DNA from: Mucilaginibacter sp. SG564
Lineage (GTDB): Bacteria; Bacteroidota; Bacteroidia; Sphingobacteriales; Sphingobacteriaceae
NCBI RefSeq assembly: GCF_013149275.1
Contig: NZ_JABGNA010000009.1
Location: 162,753 to 226,752 of the forward strand
Direction of reading: 5' to 3'
DNA length: 64,000 nucleotides
Shown here: positions 49,119-58,348 of the stretch, piece after piece
How positions within the stretch are numbered: the first letter of the stretch is position 1
Layout of the letters: each line of letters starts with the position of its first letter
Notes under the pieces: generated by a model
Databases searched by the model: none
Told to the model about the DNA's origin: nothing
What the model saw: only the letters and a program-made list of their open reading frames with translations
Program-made: the position numbers and the translations under genes

Positions 49119-51635
49119 ATGAAGCCCGTTTTTATACTATTTTTATTTTTAGTTTTTTTTGTAAATGTTCAGGCCCAGGTTAACCCCGCTGCTAAAGGAA
49201 AAATAAGCGGTAAAGTTACCGATGCCACTAATAAACAGCCGGTTGATTATGCCACTGTTTCCGTTTATAAGCAAGGCAGCGCGTCGCCTTTTAATGGTAT
49301 CAGTACCGATACCAAAGGAAATTTTACAATTGATCATATTCCCGCTGGTGAGTATAAAGTTACGGCCGACTTTTTAGGCTATCAACGGGCTACTATAGAG
49401 CATGTGATAGTAAAAGATGGTAATGTATCCATCGGCGAAATAAAACTAAGCCCGGTGCCGCATCAGCTTCAGGGGGTAACCATTACGGCCAAAACGCCGA
49501 CGGTTGAAAATAAGATCGATAAGATGGTGTATAACCCGCAAAACGATCTGAGTGCTCAAGGTGGTGTCGCTATCGATATATTAAAGAAAGTACCGCAAAT
49601 AACCGTTGACATTGATGGTAATGTGGAATTGCAGGGTAATGCCAATATCCGCTTCCTGATCAACGGTAAGCCTTCCAGTATTTTTGGAGCAAGTTTGGCC
49701 GATGCGCTGGCCAGCATTCCGGCCAGCCAGATCAAGAGTATTGAGGTGGTTACCAGCCCGGGTGCTAAATATGATGCTGCGGGTACCGGTGGTATTGTAA
49801 ACATTATATTAAAGGACAGCAGGGTAGAAGGGGTGAATGGCAGTGTTAACCTGTCGGCAGGTACACGCCGCGAAAATGGATCATTTAACCTTAATGTTCG
49901 CAAAGGCAACTTTGGGGTGAACGCTTTTTTTAGTGGTAACGCGCAGATCAACAGCAACTCGCCCAATACCCGTAACCGTGATTCCAAAGATTCGCTAAAT
50001 AACAATACCAACCTGTTTCAGCAGGGTAGTAATAACTTTAAGCGTAACGGCTATCAATCGGGCCTGAACTTTACCTGGAATATCACCAAGCATGATGATC
50101 TGACGGCTTCCATCGGGTTTAATCATTTTGGTAACCATGGCGATGCCATAACCAATGAAGAGTCGCGCAAAACAAGTCCGGGTGGTGCTTTGCTTTCAGA
50201 TACAAGCGATATCCGCCACTCCAACAGTAAATTCAATGGTACCTCTACCGATGTTAGCGTGAGCTACAAAAAAACGTTTGATAAGGAAGGGCAGGAGCTT
50301 AACGTGTTGTATACCTCCAGCTTTGGTAATAATAGTTTCAGCTCGTTCCAGCAGCAAGATTATCTGAACAATGTGAAACCTTCAACGGGTATATCAAATA
50401 CCAACCCGGGTAAAGATCATGAAACCACGGTTTCTGTTGATTACACGCACCCGGTAAGTAAAACTTTCACTATTGAAACTGGCGGCAAGCTCGATTTTAA
50501 CAATATCAATAATAGCGTAGCTACTTCGGTATTATCACCAGATGGCGTGTTTGAACCAAGCCCGGGCCAAACCTATAGCTTTAAGTACGATCGTAAGATA
50601 TATGCCTATTATTTGTCGGCTTCCGCGTCGTTATTTAATAGCTTTCTGGATGTAAAAGGTGGTTTACGGGATGAGTACACCGTTACAACAGCCGATTTTC
50701 AGGGCGTTAATATCCCCAATTATAATATCCTGGCGCCATCGCTCGTATTCTCGCATAAGCTTGATGCTACGCAATCTGTTAAGTTGAGCTATACCCGCAG
50801 GATACAGCGCCCGGACTACGGTGATCTGAACCCGTTTTTAAATATCAGCGATGTGCACAACATCAGCACAGGTAACCCTAATCTGAAACCCGAGAAGGGG
50901 GATAATTTTGAACTCGGGTACAATAAAAGCTTTGACAAAGGAGCTAATATTAATATTGCTGCTTTTTATCGCCGTAATACAGATGATATACAGTCGTTCA
51001 CTACTTTTTACACTACATTGGATGTAAATGGTACTACGTATACCAATGTATCCTACAACCAGCGATACAATTTAGGATCAGAGACCCGCACTGGTATTAA
51101 CATTTATGCATCGGTACCGGTTACCAGTAAATTGAGTTTGCGTACCAATATGATATTTAGCGACAGAACCAGCAATAACCCGGGTTTTACAAGCGTAAGT
51201 GCTTTTGCTTACCGTCTGAATTTGAATGCTCAATATAATTTCGGACACGACCTGAGCGCAGAGTTTTTTGGCAATTACAATTCATCGCAGAAGGGTATAC
51301 AGGGAACCAACCCTAAATTTGTTTTCTATAACCTGGCCATGCGCAAAATGTTCATGAACAAAAAGGCCAGTATTGGGCTTACTGCATCAAATCCGTTTGC
51401 CAAATATGTTAGCCAGAGTTCGTCTACATTCGGAAACGGTTTTTACCAAACCAACCTGCGCCTGGTGCCTGTACAATCATTCGGTATCAGCCTAAGCTAC
51501 AAATTTGGCAAGCTTGATTTTAAGAAAGATAACAGGGATAACAAGGATGATGATAACATGAATAACAACTCTGATAATCCTCCTTCAACAGAAAAGCCTA
51601 AAGATGGTAACGGTGGAGGCGGTAAAAGTAAATAA
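49119..51635 (+). CDS. TonB-dependent-receptor-type outer membrane barrel
   Basis: From ATG 49119 (838 residues) there is a signal peptide (FILFLFLVFFVNVQAQ), a CarboxypepD_reg domain (about 27-115: GKISGKVTDATNKQPVDYAT), a plug (about 120-225: VENKIDKMVYNPQNDLSAQG, IEVVTSPGAKYDAAGTGGIV) and a barrel with LSYTRRIQRPDYGDLNPFLN. The Asn/Asp/Gly-rich C-terminal tail (DNKDDDNMNNNSDNPPS) extends beyond the barrel. The plug pattern fits the OMP_b-brl (outer membrane beta-barrel family) group whose cargo is unknown. A TTG at 49095 is not needed. Confidence 0.93.
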   Translation: MKPVFILFLFLVFFVNVQAQVNPAAKGKISGKVTDATNKQPVDYATVSVYKQGSASPFNGISTDTKGNFTIDHIPAGEYKVTADFLGYQRATIEHVIVKDGNVSIGEIKLSPVPHQLQGVTITAKTPTVENKIDKMVYNPQNDLSAQGGVAIDILKKVPQITVDIDGNVELQGNANIRFLINGKPSSIFGASLADALASIPASQIKSIEVVTSPGAKYDAAGTGGIVNIILKDSRVEGVNGSVNLSAGTRRENGSFNLNVRKGNFGVNAFFSGNAQINSNSPNTRNRDSKDSLNNNTNLFQQGSNNFKRNGYQSGLNFTWNITKHDDLTASIGFNHFGNHGDAITNEESRKTSPGGALLSDTSDIRHSNSKFNGTSTDVSVSYKKTFDKEGQELNVLYTSSFGNNSFSSFQQQDYLNNVKPSTGISNTNPGKDHETTVSVDYTHPVSKTFTIETGGKLDFNNINNSVATSVLSPDGVFEPSPGQTYSFKYDRKIYAYYLSASASLFNSFLDVKGGLRDEYTVTTADFQGVNIPNYNILAPSLVFSHKLDATQSVKLSYTRRIQRPDYGDLNPFLNISDVHNISTGNPNLKPEKGDNFELGYNKSFDKGANINIAAFYRRNTDDIQSFTTFYTTLDVNGTTYTNVSYNQRYNLGSETRTGINIYASVPVTSKLSLRTNMIFSDRTSNNPGFTSVSAFAYRLNLNAQYNFGHDLSAEFFGNYNSSQKGIQGTNPKFVFYNLAMRKMFMNKKASIGLTASNPFAKYVSQSSSTFGNGFYQTNLRLVPVQSFGISLSYKFGKLDFKKDNRDNKDDDNMNNNSDNPPSTEKPKDGNGGGGKSK

Positions 51636-51637
51636 AC

Positions 51638-51677
51638 CAAAAAGCGATGCCGAGATGATCTCAGCATCGCTTTTTGC
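51638..51677 (+). terminator. Terminator of TonB-type receptor gene
   Basis: Long hairpin with CAAAAAGCGATGC and GCATCGCTTTTTG arms (17 bp with one mismatch), right after the stop codon; T-tract on both sides makes it bidirectional. Confidence 0.9.
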
Positions 51678-51707
51678 TATAGCACTTTAAAATAAGAGCT
51701 GTATTTT

Positions 51708-52337
51708 TTATCCGTTTTTGATCAGGATACTTTCAATAATAAGAGTGGCATCTTCACAGCTATCGGTAGCGGTTTCCATCGCCATAAATACGTCGGTGTA
51801 TTTAATGAGTTGAATAGCATCCTTTTCATTGGCCAGCAGATCGGCAAAGGCTTTATTGTAAACGGTATCAGCCTGGTATTCCAATTTTTTGATACTGGTG
51901 CAAAGTTCAAATATCTGCGCCGAATTACCCAGGTTATTCATGGCGTTGATCGCTTTTTCGAGCTCGGTGCTGGTTTGCAGTATCAAGTTGGCCAGGCTCA
52001 GCATAGGTGCTGTTATTTTAGGCACATCATATAAATGTATACGGCGCGATGCCATAGCTATGCTATCGGCAACATCATCAATAGCGGCTGCCAAATCGCA
52101 CATATCCTTACGCTGAAAGGGTGATATCAGCTGTTTACCTGATTCTGAGAATACCAGGTGAGTGATCTCGTAACTTTTTATCTTTAATTTGTCGATATGG
52201 GTGAAATTGTATTTTTGCTCAAAAACATCTTTTGAGTTTACAGCCATATCCAGCAATTTAGCCATTTCGGCTACATTGGCTGCCGCTCTGTTAAACAAGT
52301 CATAAAAAATCTTATTGGAATTTGGAAGTATCGACAT
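51708..52337 (-). CDS. PhoU-like DUF47 protein
   Basis: The 209-residue, all-helical protein matches DUF47 (TIGR00153-like): FNRAAANVAEMAKLLDMAVN, then KIKSYEITHLVF and ISPFQRKDMCDLAAAIDDVA with the metal-binding D/E pattern, and TATDSCEDATLIIESI at the end. DUF47 genes usually sit directly before a Pit phosphate permease. Here the gene is followed by a terminator, with no permease in the window, so it is an orphan copy. Confidence 0.9.
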   Translation of the reverse strand: MSILPNSNKIFYDLFNRAAANVAEMAKLLDMAVNSKDVFEQKYNFTHIDKLKIKSYEITHLVFSESGKQLISPFQRKDMCDLAAAIDDVADSIAMASRRIHLYDVPKITAPMLSLANLILQTSTELEKAINAMNNLGNSAQIFELCTSIKKLEYQADTVYNKAFADLLANEKDAIQLIKYTDVFMAMETATDSCEDATLIIESILIKNG

Positions 52338-52522
52338 ACACTGAACTTTATGATCCTTTTTTTATTAATATCATTAAACTAAAATGTTGTATTTTAGTTG
52401 ATTAACTTGCTTAAGTCCTCAATAATATTTCGCCTAAATGTAGAGATTAATTTGCGCATCAAGGTCATGTTATTGTTAATGTAATGTTAATTTAATATTA
52501 TTAATTAACGTATATTTAAGGC

Positions 52523-52762
52523 ATGACCAGGAATCATCTACCTACTTATGTTATTGTTGAGCTGCTGATCAGGTTATCACAACACAATTATTTGATAGGC
52601 GATTACAAGTATCATAGTGTGTTTGATACGGGGGTAATGGTTAAAACCTCGGGTGGAAGTATCAATTTTCCAACTCAGATTGTACTGCGGCAGTTTGAAG
52701 ATCCCGCTAAGATCAGCGATGACGAGCTGTCGCAAATGGCATTACGGTTCAAAAAAGCCTAA
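52523..52762 (+). CDS. Hypothetical 79-residue protein
   Basis: The product (MTRNHLPTYVIVELLIRLSQ...) is soluble and mixed alpha/beta (HSVFDTGVMVKTSGGSINFP, ISDDELSQMALRFKKA). No family is recognised. A near -7 box TATATTTA (52511-52518) ends only 4 bases before the ATG. The following 66-residue gene lies 90 bases downstream. Confidence 0.65.
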   Translation: MTRNHLPTYVIVELLIRLSQHNYLIGDYKYHSVFDTGVMVKTSGGSINFPTQIVLRQFEDPAKISDDELSQMALRFKKA

Positions 52763-52852
52763 TTGCCATTATGTTATTGTATTGTAACATTTTAACTCTT
52801 AACAAAACAATATGAGGGTACTGCTTATTATGTTTATATAAGTTCATTATTT

Positions 52853-53053
52853 ATGAAACCCGCTGATAAACATTATAAATTTATAAACAGTAAAACTGGT
52901 TATGTAATTTATTATCATTCCATAAGCAGCGACCATACCGCCGAACAGATCAAGGCCGAATTGCAGGAAATAAAAGCCCGTGTGGCCATTAACAATGGCA
53001 TATATCTCGAAACTGTTTACTGGGAAGAGTTTAAAGACGATGTTAATGTTTAG
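52853..53053 (+). CDS. Hypothetical 66-residue protein
   Basis: The product (MKPADKHYKFINSKTGYVIY...) has a short strand region, then a helix (TAEQIKAELQEIKARVAINN), then YLETVYWEEFKDDVNV. No family is recognised. The last codons and the stop lie in a perfect 28-base tandem duplication (53031-53058 and 53059-53086), so a read-through copy of the C-terminus follows the gene. Confidence 0.65.
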   Translation: MKPADKHYKFINSKTGYVIYYHSISSDHTAEQIKAELQEIKARVAINNGIYLETVYWEEFKDDVNV

Positions 53054-53086
53054 GCTTATTAAAGACGATGTTAATGTTTAGGCTTA
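53031..53086 (+). repeat. Perfect 28-base tandem duplication across a stop codon
   Basis: Two identical 28-base units (beginning TTAAAGACGATGTTAATGTT) span the end of the 66-residue gene and the bases after it. With no divergence between the copies, the event must be recent or maintained. Confidence 0.95.
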
Positions 53087-53118
53087 CCTCTTAATCACGG
53101 AAAAAACGGCACAAAAAA

Positions 53119-53141
53119 CCCCTGCCTTTCGGCAAGGGCAA
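53119..53141 (+). terminator. Possible terminator after the 66-residue gene
   Basis: CCCCTGCC-TTTC-GGCAAGGG hairpin (one mismatch) flanked by A runs; a T-tract is absent on the plus strand, so efficiency is uncertain. Confidence 0.5.
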
Positions 53142-53260
53142 AAACCACAACAATTGTTTAATCTTAAGGCTATGAACCCCTAAGATCAATTCCTAACTGC
53201 AATGTGGCGTTTTTTCTATATAACGTTACTGATCGTCAATTAGTTTTAGCTTTTTATATG

Positions 53261-53342
53261 TTTTACTGGTAATGTGTTAAACTAACTTATTTGTATAGTG
53301 AATGAAAAGCAAACAATATTCATGTTATATTTACCAGTAAAA
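53261..53342. repeat. Separated 12-bp inverted repeat
   Basis: TTTTACTGGTAA (53261-53272) and TTACCAGTAAAA (53331-53342) are perfect complements 58 bases apart, just upstream of the DUF2911 gene. They may be regulatory or a small insertion remnant. Confidence 0.6.
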
Positions 53343-53356
53343 CTATAAAACACGCT

Positions 53357-53872
53357 ATGAGAAAATTATTACAATTTAAAGCAGGATTGCTTTTTGCATT
53401 TGTGCTTTTAACCTCAGTTGCCTTTGCCCAGGATAAAAAGCCGGCAAGCCCACATGACAGTACAACAGCAGTAGTAGCCGGTTCAACCATTAAAATTAAA
53501 TATGGCAGTCCGTACGTAAAAGGCCGTAAAGTTTTGGGCGAATTAGTACCATTTGATAAGGTATGGCGTGCCGGGGCCGATTCTGCAACCAGCATTACCA
53601 CCAGCAAAGCTATAAAGGTTGAAGGAAAGCCATTGGCAGCGGGCAGATATGCCTTTTTTGTGATCCCTGACAAAAACGGCAGCTGGACTATTATTTTTGA
53701 TAAGAACCCGAAACAGTGGGGAGCTTATACTTATAAAGAAAGCAACGATGCTTTACGTGTAACCGTTAAAGGAAAAACCATCCCTAAAGAGGAGAGCCTT
53801 AAATACACCATTACCAAGAGTGGTTTTGCGCTGAAATGGGATACTTTCGAAGTCCCGGTTTCTATAAAATAA
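53357..53872 (+). CDS. Secreted DUF2911 domain protein
   Basis: The 171-residue product has a signal peptide (LLFAFVLLTSVAFAQ) and the DUF2911 signature: STIKIKYGSPYVKGRKVLGE, then VPFDKVWRAGADSATSI, AGRYAFFVIPDKNGSWTIIF and QWGAYTYKESNDALRV. DUF2911 proteins are common periplasmic or outer-membrane-associated proteins of Bacteroidota with unknown activity. It ends in a strong terminator. Confidence 0.95.
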   Translation: MRKLLQFKAGLLFAFVLLTSVAFAQDKKPASPHDSTTAVVAGSTIKIKYGSPYVKGRKVLGELVPFDKVWRAGADSATSITTSKAIKVEGKPLAAGRYAFFVIPDKNGSWTIIFDKNPKQWGAYTYKESNDALRVTVKGKTIPKEESLKYTITKSGFALKWDTFEVPVSIK

Positions 53873-53898
53873 AATTGCTATCATTAACTTGATGTATC

Positions 53899-53919
53899 AA
53901 AGCCCCTCAAAGGGGCTTT
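53899..53919 (+). terminator. Terminator of DUF2911 gene
   Basis: AAAGCCCCT-CAA-AGGGGCTTT stem-loop followed by T residues, 27 bases after the stop. Confidence 0.85.
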
Positions 53920-53992
53920 TTTTATGCCTTAATAGCCTTGAATAACCATTTAATAGTAATTTAGTAAATTACTATTAGTTTATATATCCCTA

Positions 53993-55084
53993 ATGCGTTA
54001 TAACTTTCGCGAAAAGCCTTTGTTAAAAAGGATAGCAGTTATATTATCCCTGGCCCTGGCCATTTTTATACTGATGCAATTTGGCGATCACCCGGTTTGG
54101 GTTGAGCGTTATTATTCTGAGGGATTTTATGTGTTAATTTGCTATACCCTGCACCCGCTTTTTAACCTGTTTCCGTTTAGTGTGGGCGATATTATATATG
54201 TGGCGGTTATAGCCTACCTGATCTATAAAACTATCAGTTTCTTTAAACTCCTTTTTAAAAAACAATTTAAAAAGGCAGGAGTAATGTTATTGGGTTTAGT
54301 GATAGGGGTGCAGGCAGGTATATTGACATTTTATCTTTTTTGGGGGATGAATTATTTCCGTCCGTCAGCGGCGGAGCGGCTTAATTTACGGGATACCTCC
54401 TTTACCACTGCCGACCTGCACAAAGTAACCCAGTTGCTTATTGATAGTGCAAATGCCACACGGGCGCGGGTTACCGCAGCCGATATGGCGCAAAGCAATA
54501 GTACTATTTATCAAACCGCCAAACATGCGCTGAGCGGGCTATCTACCAGCTCGGTTAGTTTTCGAGCCTGGCATCCGCATGTTAAGCCGTCTATGCTTAC
54601 ATTTTTGCTCAATTTTATGGGTACGTCCGGCTATTATAATCCTTTTACTTCCGAAGCACAGATCAACTTCCAAATGCCTGTTTTTAACCGGCCATTCGTG
54701 GCTTGTCATGAAATGTCACATCAGATGGGGTACGGTGCCGAAGATGAGGCCGATTTTGCCGGTTTTGTTGTTGCCATACACTCTAAAGACAGGTTGTTAC
54801 GCTATTCGGCCTACCACCTGGCTGTTAGTGAGTTCATGTATTCATTAGGCAGACGTGATACGGTAGCCTATAAGGCACTCAAAGCTACCATATCAAAGCA
54901 AGTGCGCCATGATTATGCCACCGAACACAGCTATTGGCTATCCTATGAAAACAAACTCAACGCTATCAGCAGCATTTTTTACGATAGCTTTTTAAAGGCC
55001 AACAATCAACCCCAGGGACTCGAAACCTATAACCGGATGGTATTGCTGGTAATGGCCCAGGAGCGTAAAAACTGGGTTCATTAA
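53993..55084 (+). CDS. DUF3810 membrane-bound putative metalloprotease
   Basis: The 363-residue protein has three N-terminal membrane helices (about 12-30, 48-85, 97-118), then a soluble domain with H239-E240-x2-H243 (CHEMSHQMGYGAEDEADF), a gluzincin-like zinc site, and E250/E252 as possible third ligands. The position of the catalytic domain (periplasm or cytosol) is not certain. The family is unstudied to my knowledge. Its last codons are part of a GGTTCATT repeat. Confidence 0.9.
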   Translation: MRYNFREKPLLKRIAVILSLALAIFILMQFGDHPVWVERYYSEGFYVLICYTLHPLFNLFPFSVGDIIYVAVIAYLIYKTISFFKLLFKKQFKKAGVMLLGLVIGVQAGILTFYLFWGMNYFRPSAAERLNLRDTSFTTADLHKVTQLLIDSANATRARVTAADMAQSNSTIYQTAKHALSGLSTSSVSFRAWHPHVKPSMLTFLLNFMGTSGYYNPFTSEAQINFQMPVFNRPFVACHEMSHQMGYGAEDEADFAGFVVAIHSKDRLLRYSAYHLAVSEFMYSLGRRDTVAYKALKATISKQVRHDYATEHSYWLSYENKLNAISSIFYDSFLKANNQPQGLETYNRMVLLVMAQERKNWVH

Positions 55085-55220
55085 GGTTCATTGGGTTACT
55101 TTTTCATTGGTTCATTGGTGTGTGGTTGTATAATACATGCTTATTAGCTATTACGGTTAATTAACGTGTGAAAGAAAACAGGCTCACCGCATTTACCACT
55201 GAACCACTGAACCAATGAAC
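55075..55220. repeat. GGTTCATTGG satellite and its inverted copy
   Basis: From the last codons of DUF3810 (GGGTTCATTAAGGTTCATTG) a short-unit repeat runs to about 55124. At 55178-55220 the complement appears (ACTGAACCAATGAACAAG and on), so the two arms of about 40 bases can form a long imperfect hairpin. Confidence 0.85.
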
Positions 55221-55584
55221 AAGTAAACCAATGAACCGAAATAAAAAATGCGCTCCGGTATCTCACCCCCGGAACGCATTGCAATATCATCCAATGATAT
55301 TGTATCAACTAAATCTCAGATATCATGCTTAATGAGTACCTAAGCTCTTATAAATTTACCTCAGCGAAAACGTGCCCGGTAAACAAAACTTTATTACTTT
55401 GTAAGTATGCTGTTTATAGCAATAAGATCGATCAGTTTTGGTATTCAATTATGAATAATTGAATGGAAACGCCTATGTGTTGTAAATATTATACGCTTGA
55501 ATGGCAAATCTACTGTAATTATTATGAAAACATTTTAAACTTTATAATCAAAAAGTCAAATTGGCCAGTAAAAATATCGTTACT
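55221..55584. other. Intergenic region with two consecutive hairpins
   Basis: AATGCGCTCCGG/CCGGAACGCATT (about 55247-55280, one mismatch) is followed at once by CAATATCA-TCCAA-TGATATTG (55282-55302). The tandem hairpins end the upstream transcript or attenuate the downstream one. The rest is AT-rich with no gene. Confidence 0.55.
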
Positions 55585-57774
55585 ATGAAGCATTGTATAA
55601 CTATAGTTTTAATATTTTCTCCAATGGTAATTTTTGCTCAAATATTTAATCCAAAAGAAATAAAACGGGCAGAGCAACTGGCGAAAACTGTAACCATTAT
55701 TCGTGATAATTGGGGAGTTCCGCACATTTATGGAAAGACGGACGCGGCGGTAGTTTTTGGACTGATGTATACCCAATGCGAAGATAATTTTAAAGGCATC
55801 GAGCGTAATTACCTGTACCAATTGGGCCGGCAAACCGAAGTTGACGGCAGTAGCAAACTATATACCGATGTACAATTACAACTAATAGCCGATAGCGCGG
55901 AAGCGATTAAAGATTATAGAGCCAGTGCGCCCTGGTTTAAAAAGCTCATGGATGCTTTTGCCGATGGTATCAACTATTACCTGTACAAACACCCCGAGGT
56001 AAAGCCACTGGTATTTAAGCGTTTTGAACCCTGGTATGCTTTAATGTTTACCGATGGCAGCGTTGCCGCAACCGAAACCGGAGGCATCCGCCTCAATGAA
56101 ACAGAGGAATTTTATAGTAGATGGAATAAACAGCTGGGCGTCCTGATCAACAAGCCCAATCCCATTTATGATATGATCAATGAGCGCGAAACGGGTTCAA
56201 ACGGTTTTGCTATAGCGCCATCCAAATCAGCCTCGGGGCATGCTTTGTTATATATAAACCCGCATGTGCCTTTTTATTTCCGCAGCGAAGTAGGTTTGGT
56301 GAGCGATGAGGGCTTGAACGCATACGGCGCGGTTACCTGGGGACAGTTTTTTATTTACCAGGGTTTTAACCAGCATTGCGGTTGGATGCATACCAGCAGC
56401 TACGCTGATGTGGGCGATCTGTACGCCGAGAAAATGAGTAAAAAAGATGGTAAATGGTATTATGAATACAACGGCTCGCTTAAACCAGTTGCCACCCGTA
56501 AACTGGTGCTGAATATCAGAAACGGCGATAAACTGGAACCGAAAACGATTACAGGGTACTATACCCATCATGGCCCCGTTTTAGGCAGCCGCGATGGTAA
56601 ATGGCTGGCACTGAAAGCCAACAATCGCTCTTATAACGCTTTGCTGGAATCATGGCTGATCACCAAGGCTAATAATCTCACAGAGTATAAAAAGGCCATG
56701 GACCTGGTATCAAATGCTTCCAACAGTACGGTCTATGCCGATGATAAGGGAAATATCGTATTCTGGTATGGTAACTATATTCCCAAACGCGATCCGAAGT
56801 TTGACTGGAGCTTACCTGTTGATGGCAGCATACCGGCAACCGAATGGCAGGGTGTGCATGCGCTAAAAGATATCATTACCGATATCAATCCGGCAACCGG
56901 CTGGATTCAGAATTGTAATTCTACACCTTACACAGCCTCAGGAACCAGTAGTCCGGACAAGAGTAAATATCCTGTTTACATGGCTCCCGATGGCGAGAAT
57001 TATCGGGCCATTACTGCCATTAAATTACTCAAAGATGCAGACCATATCACCCTTAATCAACTGATAGCGAAGGGCTATAACCATTACCTCACTGCTTTTG
57101 ATGATCTGTTGCCACCCTTGTTCGCGGCTTATGAGCGTGCACCTGATTCTGTTAAGCGTTCACTGACGGAGCCCGTACTGCTATTGAAGCAATGGGATAA
57201 GTATTGCGCTGTAAATTCTGTAGCCAGTACCCTGGCCATTGAGTGGGGTACCTTGATGATGAAAAACCTGCCGCCACCGCAAACAGATCAGCAGAGCACA
57301 TTTATTACCCAACGTGTGAAAAAACTTGCTCAGATGAGCGGCGATCAGCAGCTTGAATTTTTAACGACGGTTTTAAAAAACCTGCAAAGCCGCTTTGGTA
57401 CATGGAAAATGGCGTGGGGGGATATAAACAGGTACCAGCGCCCTGCAGATGGCATTACCTTTGATGATAAACTACCGAGTATCCCCGTGGGGGCAACCGG
57501 ATCGGGCTTTGGGCAGTTGCCATCGTTCCAGAGCCGTACCGTGAATACACAAAAACGCTACGGTTATTCGGGCAATAGCTTTGTAGCAGCGGTGGAGTTT
57601 GGTCCGAAGATAAAGGCGAAAAGTATCATGACCGGAGGGCAGTCTTTTAATGCGACATCAAAAAACTTTACCGATCAGGCGCAGGGTTTTATTGGTGGCC
57701 AATTTAAAGATGTATTATTTTATAAAAGCGATGTGTTGAAACACGCTCAAAAAACCTATCATCCGGGTGATTAA
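55585..57774 (+). CDS. Penicillin-acylase-family secreted N-terminal-nucleophile amidohydrolase
   Basis: From ATG 55585 the precursor (729 residues) has a signal peptide (ITIVLIFSPMVIFAQ), an alpha part with DNWGVPHIYGKTDAAVVFGL, and the autoprocessing site with Ser205 in RETGSNGFAIAPSKS as the new N-terminus of the beta chain. YTHHGPVLG (about 330-340) and WITKANNLTEYKKAM also fit. Members cleave amides such as beta-lactam side chains or N-acyl homoserine lactones. A hypothetical secreted protein gene follows 23 bases later. Confidence 0.93.
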   Translation: MKHCITIVLIFSPMVIFAQIFNPKEIKRAEQLAKTVTIIRDNWGVPHIYGKTDAAVVFGLMYTQCEDNFKGIERNYLYQLGRQTEVDGSSKLYTDVQLQLIADSAEAIKDYRASAPWFKKLMDAFADGINYYLYKHPEVKPLVFKRFEPWYALMFTDGSVAATETGGIRLNETEEFYSRWNKQLGVLINKPNPIYDMINERETGSNGFAIAPSKSASGHALLYINPHVPFYFRSEVGLVSDEGLNAYGAVTWGQFFIYQGFNQHCGWMHTSSYADVGDLYAEKMSKKDGKWYYEYNGSLKPVATRKLVLNIRNGDKLEPKTITGYYTHHGPVLGSRDGKWLALKANNRSYNALLESWLITKANNLTEYKKAMDLVSNASNSTVYADDKGNIVFWYGNYIPKRDPKFDWSLPVDGSIPATEWQGVHALKDIITDINPATGWIQNCNSTPYTASGTSSPDKSKYPVYMAPDGENYRAITAIKLLKDADHITLNQLIAKGYNHYLTAFDDLLPPLFAAYERAPDSVKRSLTEPVLLLKQWDKYCAVNSVASTLAIEWGTLMMKNLPPPQTDQQSTFITQRVKKLAQMSGDQQLEFLTTVLKNLQSRFGTWKMAWGDINRYQRPADGITFDDKLPSIPVGATGSGFGQLPSFQSRTVNTQKRYGYSGNSFVAAVEFGPKIKAKSIMTGGQSFNATSKNFTDQAQGFIGGQFKDVLFYKSDVLKHAQKTYHPGD

Positions 57775-57797
57775 ACGGTTGGGTTAATATCAAAAAA

Positions 57798-58286
57798 ATG
57801 AAAAAATATCTCTTTATCGCTTTACTGGTATTTTGCAGCGGCCATGTATTTAGCCAAAGCATTACACTGAATGATTTGATCAACATTTCCAACCTGCCTA
57901 ATGACGATGCCCATAACTACCTGGTAAATGGCAAAGGGTTTAAAAATGAATATCTGCAGGAACTGAACGGCAGAACGATAGAGCATTTGCGTAAGATTGC
58001 CGGTAATAAAACCCAGGAAACGGTGATCATAGGCGAAGGATATAAACTCAGCAATGGTACCCAGTTGCGCACGGTTACCTATAAATCGCAAACACCACAA
58101 CATTTGTTTAATTTAATAACACAGGCCAAAAGCGCCGGCTTGAAAATGAACATTCAGGGTGCCGACGCGGCGAACAATATTTACCTGTTCGATAATAACT
58201 TTTATCACATTGCGGTATATGTTAACCGGGATAATACCTTTGGATCAATAGAGGTGAAACAAAAGGAGTTCATCGGTTTCGATTAA
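57798..58286 (+). CDS. Hypothetical secreted 162-residue protein
   Basis: It has a signal peptide (LFIALLVFCSGHVFSQ) and a soluble domain with a repeated strand/helix pattern (DLINISNLPNDDAHNYLVNG, TVTYKSQTPQHLFNLITQAK). No family is recognised. It lies 23 bases after the acylase gene and is probably on the same transcript, which might link it to that enzyme. Confidence 0.75.
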   Translation: MKKYLFIALLVFCSGHVFSQSITLNDLINISNLPNDDAHNYLVNGKGFKNEYLQELNGRTIEHLRKIAGNKTQETVIIGEGYKLSNGTQLRTVTYKSQTPQHLFNLITQAKSAGLKMNIQGADAANNIYLFDNNFYHIAVYVNRDNTFGSIEVKQKEFIGFD

Positions 58287-58348
58287 GTTTTTCCTCTCAT
58301 CAAATCCGGTGCGGCTTTATTATATTGCATAACCAATTGATAAAGCCT

